Positions 31,886-43,181 of a stretch of DNA of 64,000 bases are shown here, in pieces (position 1 is the stretch's first letter; each line of letters begins with the position of its first letter). Position numbers and translations under genes: made by a program. The DNA is taken from NCBI GenBank assembly GCA_019915135.1, contig JAHLMK010000001.1:1488001-1552000 (forward strand), given 5' to 3'. Origin of the DNA: Strobilurus pachycystidiatus (Eukaryota > Basidiomycota > Agaricomycetes > Agaricales > Physalacriaceae). The notes under the pieces are model-generated. The model searched no databases, was not told where the DNA came from, and saw nothing but the letters and a program-made list of their open reading frames with translations.

Positions 31886-33133
31886 ATGTCTCCCAAGCAA
31901 GAACGCCTTTTTTCCTACCCGAAAACGCGACTCTCCACCGAGCTTTACGAAGAGATCATCGACCAACTCGTCCTGTCTTTCTGTATCGAAGGACACGGTC
32001 CTCGTAACTTCACCGGAATCTCAGCCTCTTTTCATCCAGCGGCATGGCTTGATAAAATCTCTACTCTTCGTCGTTATCTCTTCAGCTGCAGCCTTGTCTG
32101 CAAGACCTGGCTTCCTCGCTCCCGCTACCATCTCTTTTCTTGTGTTATGGCGAACTCCTCGCCTTGTGTAGACTCGCGTGTGCAGGCACTCATATCTCTG
32201 TTGGCGGATGTGAACGGCACTCTGACGCGGTGTATAACGACTCTGACACTGTCCTCGTGTCGAGATTCAGAGATGGCTGATCTCCTGGCACTGGCGCCTA
32301 CCGTCGTGTATCTTCGGCTTCTCAACCTCAATATCAACTCGCCATTGACGACATCGCACATGGCTTGCCAGTCGACCTTCTCGTCTCAAAATATTATCAG
32401 TCGCCTCACGCTCTCCAACTGTAATTTCGCATCACCCGCCACGCTCATCACAACTCTCAACCAATGCCCTAAACTCGTTGACCTCGTCCTCCATCGGATC
32501 AAACTTGAGGCTGTGACCGGACCTCTCGAGCCTGTAGCTTCATGCTGTTTCGACCTACACGAACTAGTGGTGGACAATGTTCCTGACCAACTGTGGCAAT
32601 ACCTGCATTACATCTGTCCCGTCATCTCCATCCTCACGATCGGGGCATTCCACCGCGCGTCCTCTGTTCCCTCGCAGCTTCCTGTCTTCATGTCGAGAAT
32701 TGCCCCTACGCTGCGGCAACTCCATATCCCTCCTATGGGTGGCAGGCTGTTCCCTGAGATTGCTCCCGCCGCTTTTGGCATCGGCTTTCTCACAGAATTA
32801 CGCTCCGTTCACTTTCGTCTTCTTTCGGGAGCTGTCCACTCAGGCAATCTGCGGCACATGCCAGTGATGTTGGCCATGTTGCCTTTCGCAGCCCGGGAGG
32901 TGGTGGTGAACGTCGCTATGGGGCCATATACGGGTATTGCAAGGGCAGTAGAGTGGAGGGAGCTCGAGGATATTCTGAGCGGAGCCTCATGGCAAAATTT
33001 CGAGAGACTGGTGATCAGACTTGGCCGGAATGGAGTAAAGGCCACTGCTGAAGTAGATGATTGGGCCAAGGACCAGTTGAAGCGATTGTACGCGCAAAAT
33101 CTTTTCTTTGTAGAGGTGGATGAAGACACTTAG
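31886..33133 (+). CDS. F-box-like / leucine-rich repeat protein 3
   Basis: Single-exon gene 0.17 kb downstream of F-box gene 2 in the same orientation. The ATG at 31886 (MSPKQERLFSYPKTRLSTEL) is chosen over 31784 because the upstream part lacks family features. YPKTRLSTELYEEIIDQLVL followed by LRRYLFSCSLVCKTWLPRSR is a diverged F-box-like motif of the kind found in basidiomycete proteins that start with LPxELxxxIID. Repeats of the form LTLSxCNFxxPxxL and LVDLVLHRIKLEAV indicate leucine-rich repeats. Its ligand is unknown. It is not closely similar to the other two F-box genes here. Confidence 0.7.
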   Translation: MSPKQERLFSYPKTRLSTELYEEIIDQLVLSFCIEGHGPRNFTGISASFHPAAWLDKISTLRRYLFSCSLVCKTWLPRSRYHLFSCVMANSSPCVDSRVQALISLLADVNGTLTRCITTLTLSSCRDSEMADLLALAPTVVYLRLLNLNINSPLTTSHMACQSTFSSQNIISRLTLSNCNFASPATLITTLNQCPKLVDLVLHRIKLEAVTGPLEPVASCCFDLHELVVDNVPDQLWQYLHYICPVISILTIGAFHRASSVPSQLPVFMSRIAPTLRQLHIPPMGGRLFPEIAPAAFGIGFLTELRSVHFRLLSGAVHSGNLRHMPVMLAMLPFAAREVVVNVAMGPYTGIARAVEWRELEDILSGASWQNFERLVIRLGRNGVKATAEVDDWAKDQLKRLYAQNLFFVEVDEDT

Positions 33134-33375
33134 TGTGCGTGGCCTTATGACCATGTCGCGCTTTCTTGGATAGCATATGTATCACTTTACACATTTTAGT
33201 ACCTAGTTTAGCTTCTTCTTTGTCTAGATAGATATCTTGTATATTGAACAACATGGACGTGGGACGATACCTTGGAACTTGGCGTTCATCGCAAAGTTCG
33301 ACGACGAATGTTGCCATCGGTTAAGGCAGGGGAGCTGTTGCACATTCTGATGCATTTTGCGAGGATAATAATAAT

Positions 33376-36045
33376 TTACACGATCGCCTTTCTCTTCGAG
33401 ACGGGCTTGCTCCTCTTCCTCTTCTTGCCCTCCGCAAACGCGTTTGCGCTTTTGAGATCGCGACCAAGAGGGTCCTCCTTCCGCACTTGGAAGATCCTGA
33501 CAATCCAGTTCTCTGAAGTGAATGCTTCGTCTGTATCATGGGTCAGTCTTGAGCTGCATACTGATAAACGAGGGACGTACCAAGATAATCCAACGTAGGT
33601 CCAACTTTTGGTACATGTTGGTTGCGAACGCGGTCCGTAGCTTGACCTGAACCTCCGAAAAGTTCAGCGAAGCTACACAAGTTCAGTCAACAAGCTAGAG
33701 GTCGAACACTATAAGACCCACCGGTAGTAAGACATCTTGTACATTAAGCTGTTCTTCATGGCGGGAGAGGCCCGGTCGTCGATCCTGTATTCACCTTGAG
33801 GGGTGAAGTAATTGGGCTCTTGGATCTCATCAGGCCAGACACCCTGCGAGATTCGGACCATCCACAAGAACTTGTTGATGTCATCTCCAGAGTATCCAAT
33901 GAGACCACCGAAGATGACAAGGACGTAGTCCACATCATGTTTTCTCAAGATGGGGTACGCAACTTCTTCCGAACTAGCCATGGCCTTTCCGACAGTGGCA
34001 ATGTGTGCTAGCATAGCCGGTCAAATCTTGGTAGAACATCTTAGGAGTGAAGAGCTTACTGTTGTTCCAGGTGTTGTTATCAACGAGCGTGGGTCGGTCA
34101 GCCATGCCTGCAATTTGGTATCCATAATCCCACCAACTCATGACAACAGCAGTCTCGGGCGTGTTCTGTCTGAGCCAGTAGTAGGCTTCACGGAAATCGT
34201 CGATGATATGCTGACTGCCGTCAGGATTCGAGGAAGCCAGCACAACGGAGGGCGATGAGTATGCGGTGGAAGTCACCCAGGTGCAATGGAACACAAAGAA
34301 CGCAAGCAGTCCAAAAGCGTTGGCGATAACCAACATGCGGGTGTCCAGTCCAATGACGCCCTTCTTGCTCGTTTTCTTGGTAGCGTTGGCGAGATCGTCA
34401 AGTGCGCTGCTTGAGAAAGTCTGTGCCTTGCCGTTAGACGCGACCGGAGCTTCAGGCGCCTCGGGCTCAGTGGGATCAATATATGTGTCGAGGAGGTGTG
34501 AGAGGGCGACGGCGGCAGATACACAGACAACTGGAGTGAGCGTCAACATAAGACGAACCATGACACCGGCGAAGTAGCTGGCGACGGCGGCGTAGATGAT
34601 CACGAAAACATGTTCATCGCGAAGTTCACGGAAACACATGATGACACCAGCAGGGAACAGGAAGATGAGGAGCTGGAGGTCCATGAAGAATGAGGGCCAT
34701 GCCGTTGGCTGATGCTCGGATACGGAGGCAATGATGGGAATGTATTTTTTGGCATAGCCAGTGTCCCACAATGAATAGAAACGACCTGTCCATGGTGCGA
34801 TCCATCCCTTGTAGGTGAGTCCAACGAACCCGAATGTACCGATGATGCCAGTGGTAATGACCGTGTAGAAGAGTAGATCCTTGAACTGCTTGGACGACAT
34901 ATGCGACCTTGCAAGTTGGGCGAAGGCGACAATTTGGAGTAAGCCGAATACACCCAAGGCGCCCATGTGTTCGGATGTTCGGACAGGTTGGAAGCCGACG
35001 AACGGAACCTGCATACTCGAAAGGGTGCCGATCGCGTACCAAGACGAGTACGCGACGTAAAGACGACTGCTATAACGACCCATGAGCAAGAGGACCAGGG
35101 CATGGACGGGAATCATGTTCGTGATGAAGGCATATCCACCCCAGGCGGCAACCATGTAGAAGTAGAATATGGCGGTGATGGTTCCATACAGAGCGCTGCC
35201 TTGTTTGAGGGCTCTGATCCAAGCGAAGAAGGTGAACATGAGGAGGAAGATGGCAATAGCCTCGTTGTCGTAAGAGCCAGCGACGGAGCGCGAAATGTAG
35301 CCAGGAACGATACCGATGAAAGCAGCTGCCAACAAACCGGCGCTGGCATCCTTCATTTCCTTGGTGAACCTGTCGGGATTGAGCGCGGTGATGCGCAGTC
35401 TTATAATAGCACACACATATACGTGGCCCAGGCGGTGAGGGCACTGAATCCCGGTGCAAGTAACACGCATACGTTGCGGATGTCAACGGGGAGATTGAAG
35501 TAGTGGAGGAAGTTGTAGATGACACCACTGGTGGCCATCAGGCCTGGATACACGGTTCCACCGACGACACGTCCCAAAGGATACCATGCAGTGGGGTCAA
35601 ACCAGTTCCAGAATTCCTATGAAAATATGAGGTTTACAGCAGGAGAACGAGTGTCTACGCACATAGAATCCCTTGGACGCCAAAACTCTTGTTGCACGGC
35701 TTTCCATGCCTGTCAACGGATGCAATGCAACAGCACAAGAAGGACTCACTAGTTGAACCAGGGATCGCTGCGACAGCGGTCAAAAAGAGCCGTTCGACGC
35801 GACAAAGTGACTTACAATTCATGGATGATACTTTCGAAGTTTATCACAGCAAAGAGACGTGAAGCGATTGCAGCGCCGGAAATCAAGGCCAAGGCGACGA
35901 TACGCAGCAGCGAAGCCGTGTTCGACACCGTTGTCGGTGAGAGATTGGTAGGGAGCGAATATGCAGTAGGCATTGCTGCAGCGACGTGTGCTGCGACAGC
36001 GGCGGCAGCGACGACGGCGACGATGAGGGAATGTGGTGAAATCAT
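33376..36045 (-). CDS. STT3: Oligosaccharyltransferase catalytic subunit STT3
   Basis: Transfers the lipid-linked oligosaccharide to Asn in the ER lumen (N-glycosylation). The ATG at 36045 ([20 protein letters not shown]) leads to [15 protein letters not shown], the first membrane helix and luminal loop. Conserved blocks follow on the coding strand: [40 protein letters not shown] and a polytopic region with about a dozen helices. The catalytic WWDYG motif ([20 protein letters not shown]) lies near 34095-34150, followed by LVDNNTWNN. After further introns the basic ER-type C-terminus reads [17 protein letters not shown], stopping at 33376. The large central exon runs about 34060-35420. The 5' exons near 35500-36000 are short. 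No inactivating change was seen. Confidence 0.95.
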
Positions 36046-36644
36046 AACTGTGCTTTCAAACACGTAGCCGAATCTCAGTCCGGTCCGACCTCCGAACTCT
36101 CACGCTTGCTCTAAGCTTCTCTGCATGGTACTCATCGTGCATAGCTTATAAGTAGCCAGTCTTCTGGGATTGTATTTTGGAGAAATGAGCCGGCCCACAA
36201 AGCGTCTGCTTCACAAACATTAAATGTCCTCATTGCCTCAATTTCTACCATCTTCAGCGTCTCCAGGCATTCATTTGGTTGTCAAATGCCATCTGCCCAA
36301 TGCAATCACGGACAAGGCATATTGCTGGTCATTTCACGGGTCACTGCGTCTGTTCTCTAGTCGACGCACTGCCCGGTGACAACAAGATTCTACATGGGTC
36401 GGCGTGAAGCGCAGCGGCGTTGACGGCAGCAGAGTTCTCATCATGAGGGGCGGTCCGAGAGCACTCCTGGTCCTCAATAGATCAGTCGCGTAGCCTTTCA
36501 TGTAGCGTTGTATACGCATGTGTCAGTCTGGAAGACCACACCCTGCCCAGGCTGGTCGGCTGGTCGACACGCGAGTCGCGTCGAAATGCTGCCGAAACAG
36601 GCTGAGGCGTGGGAACTGTCATCACTTGGCTTCGTACCACGACG
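36046..36644. promoter_or_regulatory. Divergent intergenic region STT3 / coiled-coil gene
   Basis: Nothing but promoter sequence is apparent in these 599 bases between the STT3 start (minus) and the next plus-strand start. Short frames on both strands have no recognisable content. Confidence 0.5.
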
Positions 36645-37737
36645 ATGACACCATACCGCCCTCGCCCTTCCCCTGCGCTTTCCCGCAAGCCTCACCTGTG
36701 GTCTCCAATAAAGAGTACACTGCTCTAATCTGCTTTGGCCTTGCCTGACCATCGCACAGACAAGGGCATTATCCGCCCGTCGCCAGCCCGCCTCAAGCAG
36801 AAGACGCCGCGTCGCACCGCACCGCCTGACTCCTACCGGCAAAGCGTGCCTAGATCAGTCTTCCATCCCATACACGAACCTCAATCGGCATCAACGTATC
36901 GAAAGGCGCGTCAGCCGTCGGCGTTCCGCGAACTAGAGGAAGAACTCCGTCCACATACTGGCAGCTATGGCGAAGAAGACCTAGATCGCGACGATAACCG
37001 CTCCTTCTTTCCCTGGGAGGATGAGAGGACCCTAGTAGCTGATCTGCTTCACGAGGAGTAAGATCTACGCGTCTTGGCCGGCATATATTCTGACCTACTG
37101 GTGATCCAGTGCTGAAGAAGGGGCGTCCGACGACGAAAAACTCCAGGACCTTGTTGACTCGATTCAGACCTCTTTCTCCAAGTCTTCGAAGGATCTTCTG
37201 GCAGACGTTGCAGACACCATGGTTCCCGCGGTGAAGCACGTCAAACTAGTCCATGCTTACCTCAACGAGCGCGTCGACAAGGATTTCGCATCTGGATTGC
37301 TGGAGTTCAACGCAGCCTGTGTGAAGATGGAAACTCTATCGATAATGGAGTATGAAACAGTCCGCAATGAACACCAAGAATCCAAGGTATCGATCCGCGT
37401 TTGATACCTACATCACGGGCCGTGACTGATGAATATCAGAAACGGATTGCAGCGCTCAGAGAAGACTTAGAGGACGCGTATTTCCGCCGGGAACAGCTTT
37501 GGAACGAATTTGAGACACGACTCGACGCCATCTGTAAGTCTTCCTGCTCTAACTCTAATCTCCTCCTGGTCTGACGGATCCGAAGTAACCCCTGGACTCG
37601 AAATGCTCAAAGAACTCCCGGTCAAAATGGAGCAATGCATCGCTGAGGTCGAAAAGCAAAGCAAGAAGATCTACAAGAACGACTCTACCTCGGAGAAGGC
37701 TCTCAACTTGAAGGATATCTTGACGAAGCTCATGTGA
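36645..37737 (+). CDS. Unrecognised coiled-coil protein
   Basis: I cannot name this family. Exons, from splice logic: 36645-36714 (MTPYRPRPSPALSRK...), 36760 to about 37054, then two internal exons from about 37110, and a last exon from about 37587 ending at 37737. The first intron is 45 nt (GTACAC...CACAG). The N-terminal 120 residues are basic and Pro-rich (SPARLKQKTPRRTAPP), then acidic (EEDLDRDDNRSFFPWEDE). The rest is a continuous helical coiled coil: SIQTSFSKSSKDLLADVADT, LEFNAACVKMETLSIMEYET, KKRIAALREDLEDAYFRREQ, ending NLKDILTKLM. This layout resembles chromatin or kinetochore-type structural proteins, but I have no motif to prove it. Confidence 0.6.
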
Positions 37738-38508
37738 TTTCTGCTTACTGATTTGTCTGCGTCGTCTGTCATCCTCTCTTTTTCACTCTGGACTCAGCAA
37801 ACCCTCGGATGTGTATCGTTATCTCTGCTGCTCATGTATGATCCTGCTCGCAATTTTTTGATGTCCTTTTTTGTAAGCCTTCGAACATAACTCGAATATC
37901 AGGAGCTTTTTGATAGTAGGCTGGAAATCAATTGACTGCGACCTCAAAACTACCCACTGCCCTAAAGCACTATGTCTGTTACACATCAGGCCTTCGACAT
38001 CTTTGTGATCCAGCGATGACAGGAATGTGCAGGCCTGGTGTAGGCCAATGTCTCCTCTCCTCAGGCTTTTCACGGACGCTTACGGCAGACCGTTTCGCAT
38101 TTCATGAGACATAGAGCCTGGTACTGCAGTGGGGTGCCCTGACGTGGCCGAGGCAGAGCAGGACGAGGGAGAGAGGGAGAAGAGCATTCTCGGCAGGGTT
38201 TCGGCATGGTATAGACGATTAGGGACGTAGATTACCGGTTTTCTCATCAGATTCACCATCTCCTCATCCGTCGATATCTCGACATTCGCGTGATTCCCGG
38301 GCGGCCATCCCAGTACCCTCAATGCTACTTCACCCTACAAATGTCGGTATTCAACAAATAGGCATTGAAGTGAACGCCAACTTCGCTCAACTTCGCCAAG
38401 GATCGCGAGCTCAAATACGCGACGCATGGTAATTGACGTGTTCCCGGGTATTGCAGGGTATTGCTTGACTTGCCGGAGAAGATTGATGGGTCGAGGCCAG
38501 GGTCGAGG
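37738..38508. other. Intergenic, no gene supported
   Basis: No gene is evident in these 771 bases between the coiled-coil gene and the repeat element. Short frames on both strands overlap one another. The last eight bases (38501-38508, GGTCGAGG) are the left target-site duplication of the MITE that follows. Confidence 0.45.
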
Positions 38509-38986
38509 AGGACCCCGGAATATACCCTAACATCGTTGATCCCAAATTTGCCCAAATTTCGCCTTCCATGTCCGGACAGCCGGTCGTGCCATGTCCGGAT
38601 TTTTCACCAAGCTTTCGTCAAAAATTTCGCTCATGTCCGGATTTTTGGACCAAGGTTTCCTCGGCCCGAAGTTGCCGAGGTCCTAATTTCGCCCTGATTG
38701 GACCTTCCGAGGGCGGTTTCTGACGGAATTGAACGAGTGACCGTCAGAAAGCGCAAAGGGCGCTCGCGCAGGCCCGTTGAGCCATGTTTGTACGCTTATG
38801 GCAAGCTGGTGTCCGGATTCCGCGACGAGGGTGTAAGACCAGCGGTCGCTCATGTCCGGACAAAGACTCATGGTTTGGCTTGCTCAGAGGCCTCCATGTC
38901 CGGATTCTCCTCAAGGTATGAGCTAAAATTTTCCTCCCCATGTCCGGATTTGGGACCACCGATGCTGGGGTATATTCCGGGGTCCT
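38509..38986. mobile_element. hAT-like MITE, 478 bp, with 8-bp target-site duplication
   Basis: A complete non-autonomous DNA element. The terminal inverted repeats are 39 bp (38509-38547 and 38948-38986): the outer 19 bases (AGGACCCCGGAATATACCC) are identical and the inner 20 differ at four positions. Immediately outside both ends is the same octamer, GGTCGAGG (38501-38508 and 38987-38994), an 8-bp duplication as made by hAT-superfamily transposases. No transposase ORF is inside. The interior repeats TGTCCGGA seven times, often at about 43-bp spacing. It ends about 80 bases upstream of the TLC gene start codon, so it lies in that promoter. hAT membership is inferred from TSD length; the TIR sequence itself is not one I recognise. 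Confidence 0.85.
38569..38948. repeat. Phased TGTCCGGA repeats inside the MITE
   Basis: The octamer TGTCCGGA, usually preceded by CA, starts at 38569, 38592, 38634, 38810, 38853, 38897 and 38941. The last four are spaced 43, 44 and 44 bases and the second pair 42 bases, while the sequence between is not conserved. Subterminal repeats of this kind are often transposase binding sites in hAT elements. Confidence 0.8.
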
Positions 38987-39073
38987 GGTCGAGGCGCATA
39001 CCTGTTTGACAAATTAAGTTACCTTGCACCGGTCGAACCACTTTCTGCCACCTAGACACCCGCCTGTACGACC

Positions 39074-40296
39074 ATGGAGGCGCTCGCTGACCTCGCCCTC
39101 TATGCCGGGCTTGAGCACCTCCCGCCCAATATTCCGTACATCCTCGCTAGCTTTCTCTTTTTCACGGTCATCCACTTGGTTGTTGCGCCTCTGGGAAGCT
39201 GGCTGTTTTTCAGATCTACCTACATGAGCATGGACCGGAAGGGGAGGAATAATTGGTGCGTTACCCAATTTGTTCCCGATCCTGCTCTTGCTAAAGTTTG
39301 TTGCTGAGAAGGTGTATCCATGTCGTTTCGATGGTGCATGTGCTGATAATTTTTCCTCTCGCGTTGAGGGCTATGGGACTTCGGGAGTTGGCGGAGGACA
39401 AGGCGTTCGGCTGGAGTGAAAAGAGAATCGGGCTCGCGACGTCTGTCGCCTGTGGGTGGGTCGATCGTTGGCCCGGCTAGTCTGGTTTCTGAGCACGCGA
39501 CCTTGATTTCAAGTTATTTCTTATGGGACTCTTTGGATGCTATTATCAACTTCACCGACATTGGATTTGTGATCCACGGCGTATTATGTCTGTTTGTTTA
39601 CGTCGCCTCATTCGTATGTTCCGTGTCTTCCACTCGGTCAGCCATCTAACGTGTTCCAGCGGCCATTCGTGGCATATTACACTGTAAGGTGTCTGCTGTG
39701 GGAAACGTACGTCTTCCGTCACGCCGTCATTTTTGCTCATGTAACCTTGACCGCACGCAGGAGCACCTTCTTCTTGAACATCCACTGGCAAGTTTATCAG
39801 ACGTAGTCATTTCAGATTTCGATCTCATGAGCATCACAGGTTCCTCGATAAGACGAACCACACCGGCTCGAGATTCCAGCTTTTCAATGGCATCTTCCTG
39901 ATCTTGAGCTTCTTCGTCGTCCGCATTGTCTATGGCGGAATGTACAACGTTAGGCACAGCCATAAATCCATATCAGTTAGCCTCTGACTGTCATTTTGTA
40001 GACCCCAAGATTCTCGATGATACTATGGGGAGTGAGGCATCAGCTTCCCTTGTCGTATGTCATCATCTATATGGGAGGTAACACCTGTCTGCAAGGCCTC
40101 AACATCTTCTGGTGCGTTCTTGATAGCCGTCTGTATACCTTCCCTCACCTTTGAGTTTAGGTTTTCAAAGATGATACAGGCGATCAAGAAACGGTTCCCT
40201 GACGGACAGGCGCAGAAACCCGCCCATCCTGCACCCACCACCAGAGCCGAACGCGCCAGAGCGAAGTACGGAAGCACGATACACTCCGAGGCGTAG
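39074..40296 (+). CDS. TLC-domain membrane protein, paralogue 1
   Basis: Multi-pass membrane protein of the TRAM/LAG1/CLN8 (TLC) type, close to the TMEM56-like group; members act in lipid or sphingolipid handling, but the reaction is not known here. The ATG at 39074 opens MEALADLALYAGLEHLPP, then a helix (YILASFLFFTVIHLVVAPLG). Introns split Trp, Gly and Thr codons at the same places as in paralogue 2 (60634). Conserved blocks: AEDKAFGWSEKRIGL, YFLWDSLDAIINFTDIGF, RPFVAYYTVRCLLWETSTFF, FLDKTNHTGSRFQLFNGIF and SKMIQAIKKRFPDG near the basic C-terminus. The intron at 39788-39839 begins GCAAGT, a GC-AG intron. About eight exons, no frame break. A MITE lies in the promoter. Confidence 0.8.
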
Positions 40297-40664
40297 CCTA
40301 TACCATTCTCTGCTCCACTCTGTGGGCGCCTCGTAATTTTATTTGGTCTCCTAGATGCACCTTTGCTTTGCTTCAACTTACGCTACTCTTATGTATGTTA
40401 CGATGCAAGATAATGGAAGAATTTCAACTGTTTCGGAACTGACTAGTCGGAGGAGTGGCTATGGTAATACATTTGTGAGCGTCCATATAGTACATAATGA
40501 GCAAGACGGTGCCATTGCAACCTCTGCTGGTATTATAGATATGGGTCATCCGTAATAGGAGATAAAAAAGAGCTACAAAGATTGCGGTGAAAACAGCGAA
40601 AGATGCGAAAATGTTGCAGTCGAATGAAGGACTGAGTAGCAACGATGTTAAGATAGAGGGAAAA
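40297..40664. other. Intergenic between converging genes
   Basis: These 368 bases hold the 3' flanks of TLC gene 1 (+) and the arrestin-like gene (-). No feature is evident. Confidence 0.45.
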
Positions 40665-42501
40665 TCATGAGAGTAGAGATGTAGTCTCCGAAGAAACATC
40701 GTGGTCATCCATGTAGGTGTGGGTATCTTCTAGTTTCCCGTTCGACGCGGCTTCAAGGAGCTCGTCGTTAGAAGGGGTGCGTGCAGTGGGAGTCGACTCG
40801 GTACTGCTTGGAGCGTCCCGCGAGGTATAAAGTGGAAGTGGTGTAGAGTCGAGTTTGCGATCGCCGTTAGAATAGAAAAGCTGCGAATAAGCTGGGAGAG
40901 CAGATGTCTCCGTGTATGCCATTGGTGAGACAGCCTGAGATGGAAGGTTCATGACATTAGAGCGAACGGCGAGCGGGACAGCGGGATTAGTGACGGGGGG
41001 CGGAGGTGGCACATTGGAGAATCTGAGAGGCACGGCTAAGCAGAACCGATTAGCCATGCCCTGACAAAAGGTGGGAAGAACTTACAGAAAGACAAGACCT
41101 CGTTGGCAATTTCTCCGCCGGGAAGATCGTAGCTGCAAGAGAGCGACATTCGTACTTCGTGCCGGAACGACAGAAGTGGTGAAGAGCTCGTGGCACGAAG
41201 TTTTGGCGCCCCGATCCAATCGAACTCATCACATTTGTGCCGTGGTCGTGATAAGACGGGAATAAGGGTTTGGAGGGTGTACCACGAAGGGTTCTCCAGA
41301 GAGGCGTCCTTGGCAAATATGTGGCAATCTCCTTCAAGGCCGTAGTCACTACAGTCGTTGGCATGGAGTAGAGAAATATCGCGCTGGTGCACAGCATTCT
41401 TGTTGGGAGCGTTACAAACCTCATCGTACAGGAACCCTCCCCGGTGAGGGTAACGGAGGGCTTTGTTGGGCGGCTGCTCCGATGCCTGTGGAATTGGATA
41501 GCGACGTAGGCATTCGTCAGAAGGTTGGAATCTTAGGATGAGAGTGAGAATCTAAAGGGGGCATGCGAAAGATGGAGTATGCACCTGCTTTTCTCGCGCT
41601 GAATGATATCCAAGCTGAATCCGGTCAGTTGTAACCTCCGACAGTGCTCGTCCTCGAGGTCTTTGGTTCGTAGACGAACAGTCAGCGCCACCTCATTAGA
41701 GTGAACGTCGATATATTGGGGGACCGATGCTAGGACTTGAATCTTTGACAAAACATTCTGGGGAATGTGGAAACCTTCGTCACTCGAAGTCACCAATCGC
41801 GAGTTGACCAAGTAGTGGGTGTCAGGAACTTCAGTGGAGTCCAAACACTGTGTATCGATGTACCGCCGCAGTTTGACCTCCCTGCCCGCGTAAACTTTGT
41901 TTGTACGTGAGCAGAACGGCGCGCAGAGGGAGCTTAACGACCAGGTGGAGGATGTGCTAGGGTCATCCAAAGGGACGAGGACGGCGACGACGTCAAGATT
42001 GTACTTGATACCGAGGTCATCGGTGCCATAATGTGTGCTGGCCGGGAGCCACCCAGGGATTGGGATATTGAAAATGATGTCCCATTGGCCTGTGATGTCA
42101 TGAACAAACGCCGCTACGCGGGACGACGTGAAGTACTCACAGTCCGTATCCTCCTGGCCTTCATTACTGAGTTCTACTGAGTCACTGGGAGCAATGTCTT
42201 TCGAGATTGTGCAGAGACGGAGAGATGTGTAGCCAGTATGCGGCAGCACGAGTTCGGTGTGTCCTTCGAATGTGAGATGTAGTGACTGGAGAAGGTATGA
42301 TGTTGTTCGATGACGGTCAAAAATAGAGGAAGCCGCGTTCAATGAGATCGATACATAGCCGGAGAGAGAGTATGCAGATCTGTGGCTTTGTCAGTGGTGA
42401 ACTCGCCAAGAATGGACCGACCAGACGACGCACGACGTATCGGGCTCCCCGTACATATTCAGCGAGGGAGAATGGGTCACAATCTGGATCGAGACAGTCA
42501 T
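40665..42501 (-). CDS. Arrestin-fold (alpha-arrestin-like) protein
   Basis: Probable trafficking adaptor. The ATG at 42501 (MTVSIQIVTHSPSLNMYG) leads, across an intron, to DTSAYSLSGYVSISLNAASS, an arrestin N-domain beta-strand pattern. The long second exon carries a typical arrestin N lobe (LHLTFEGHTELVLPHTGYTS and following). Later exons give the C lobe: VHQRDISLLHANDCSDYG, PSWYTLQTLIPVLS, LSCSYDLPGGEIANEVLSF, and then AVPLRFSNVPPPPPVTNPAV. The tail is Ser/Thr/Pro-rich with acidic patches and stops at 40665. PY motifs for a ubiquitin ligase are not clear in the parts I read, so a Rsp5 link is uncertain. Introns in the 41030-41570 stretch were not all fixed. Confidence 0.65.
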
Positions 42502-43181
42502 GGTGGACAAGTGAGACAGGATATTCGAAGGTGGCGTCAATGAATGTGGCTGATTAAGTATTAGTTGGAGGAAGGTAGTGGCCAAAGGAGAACAAAAAGA
42601 AACTCGGGACAAAGAGCATAAATGGGTTCTCTTTTATTATGAAGTCCAGGGACATAACTGGCCATGGAAACGCAGCTCAACTGCCGCTAAATTACCCGCG
42701 TCATCACGGTAAGAACCTGACAAGAACCACGGCTCAGTTTGTCGATCCTTTTGTTTCGCAGGGTCGCGACAGCACTCACCGTCCTTGTATCGAACAATAC
42801 CTCTCCACGACGGCGCATCGCCGACCCTGCCTCGTTATTCTCTTTGTAGACCATCGTTTATGTCCTCTACCCGAGGCGTGTTCCATTGTTCTGCACGAAA
42901 GCAGTATGAAAGCGCATCTCCAGACATCGAACAATGGAAGTATTGTTCCCTCCCTGAGCTGATCACACAATTCCAATTCCACATGTTGACACATCGTTGT
43001 TCTGACCAAAGACTTGGCCAAGTAAGTACTCAAACAAACAACCTTGGACGCGGCGATCAGGATTAATCCGGGCCGGGTTCTGAATGGGAAAGAATTTTAA
43101 AAGAAACACCGTTCGAACATTTTTTCAACCGTGGACGGCAGGCAAAGGATCACTAGATCACTATGTATGAAAACACGTATG
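42502..43181. other. Intergenic, no gene supported
   Basis: This 680-base gap holds the arrestin-gene promoter and BRX1 3' flank. A plus-strand frame (42639-42962) lacks recognisable content. Confidence 0.45.
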
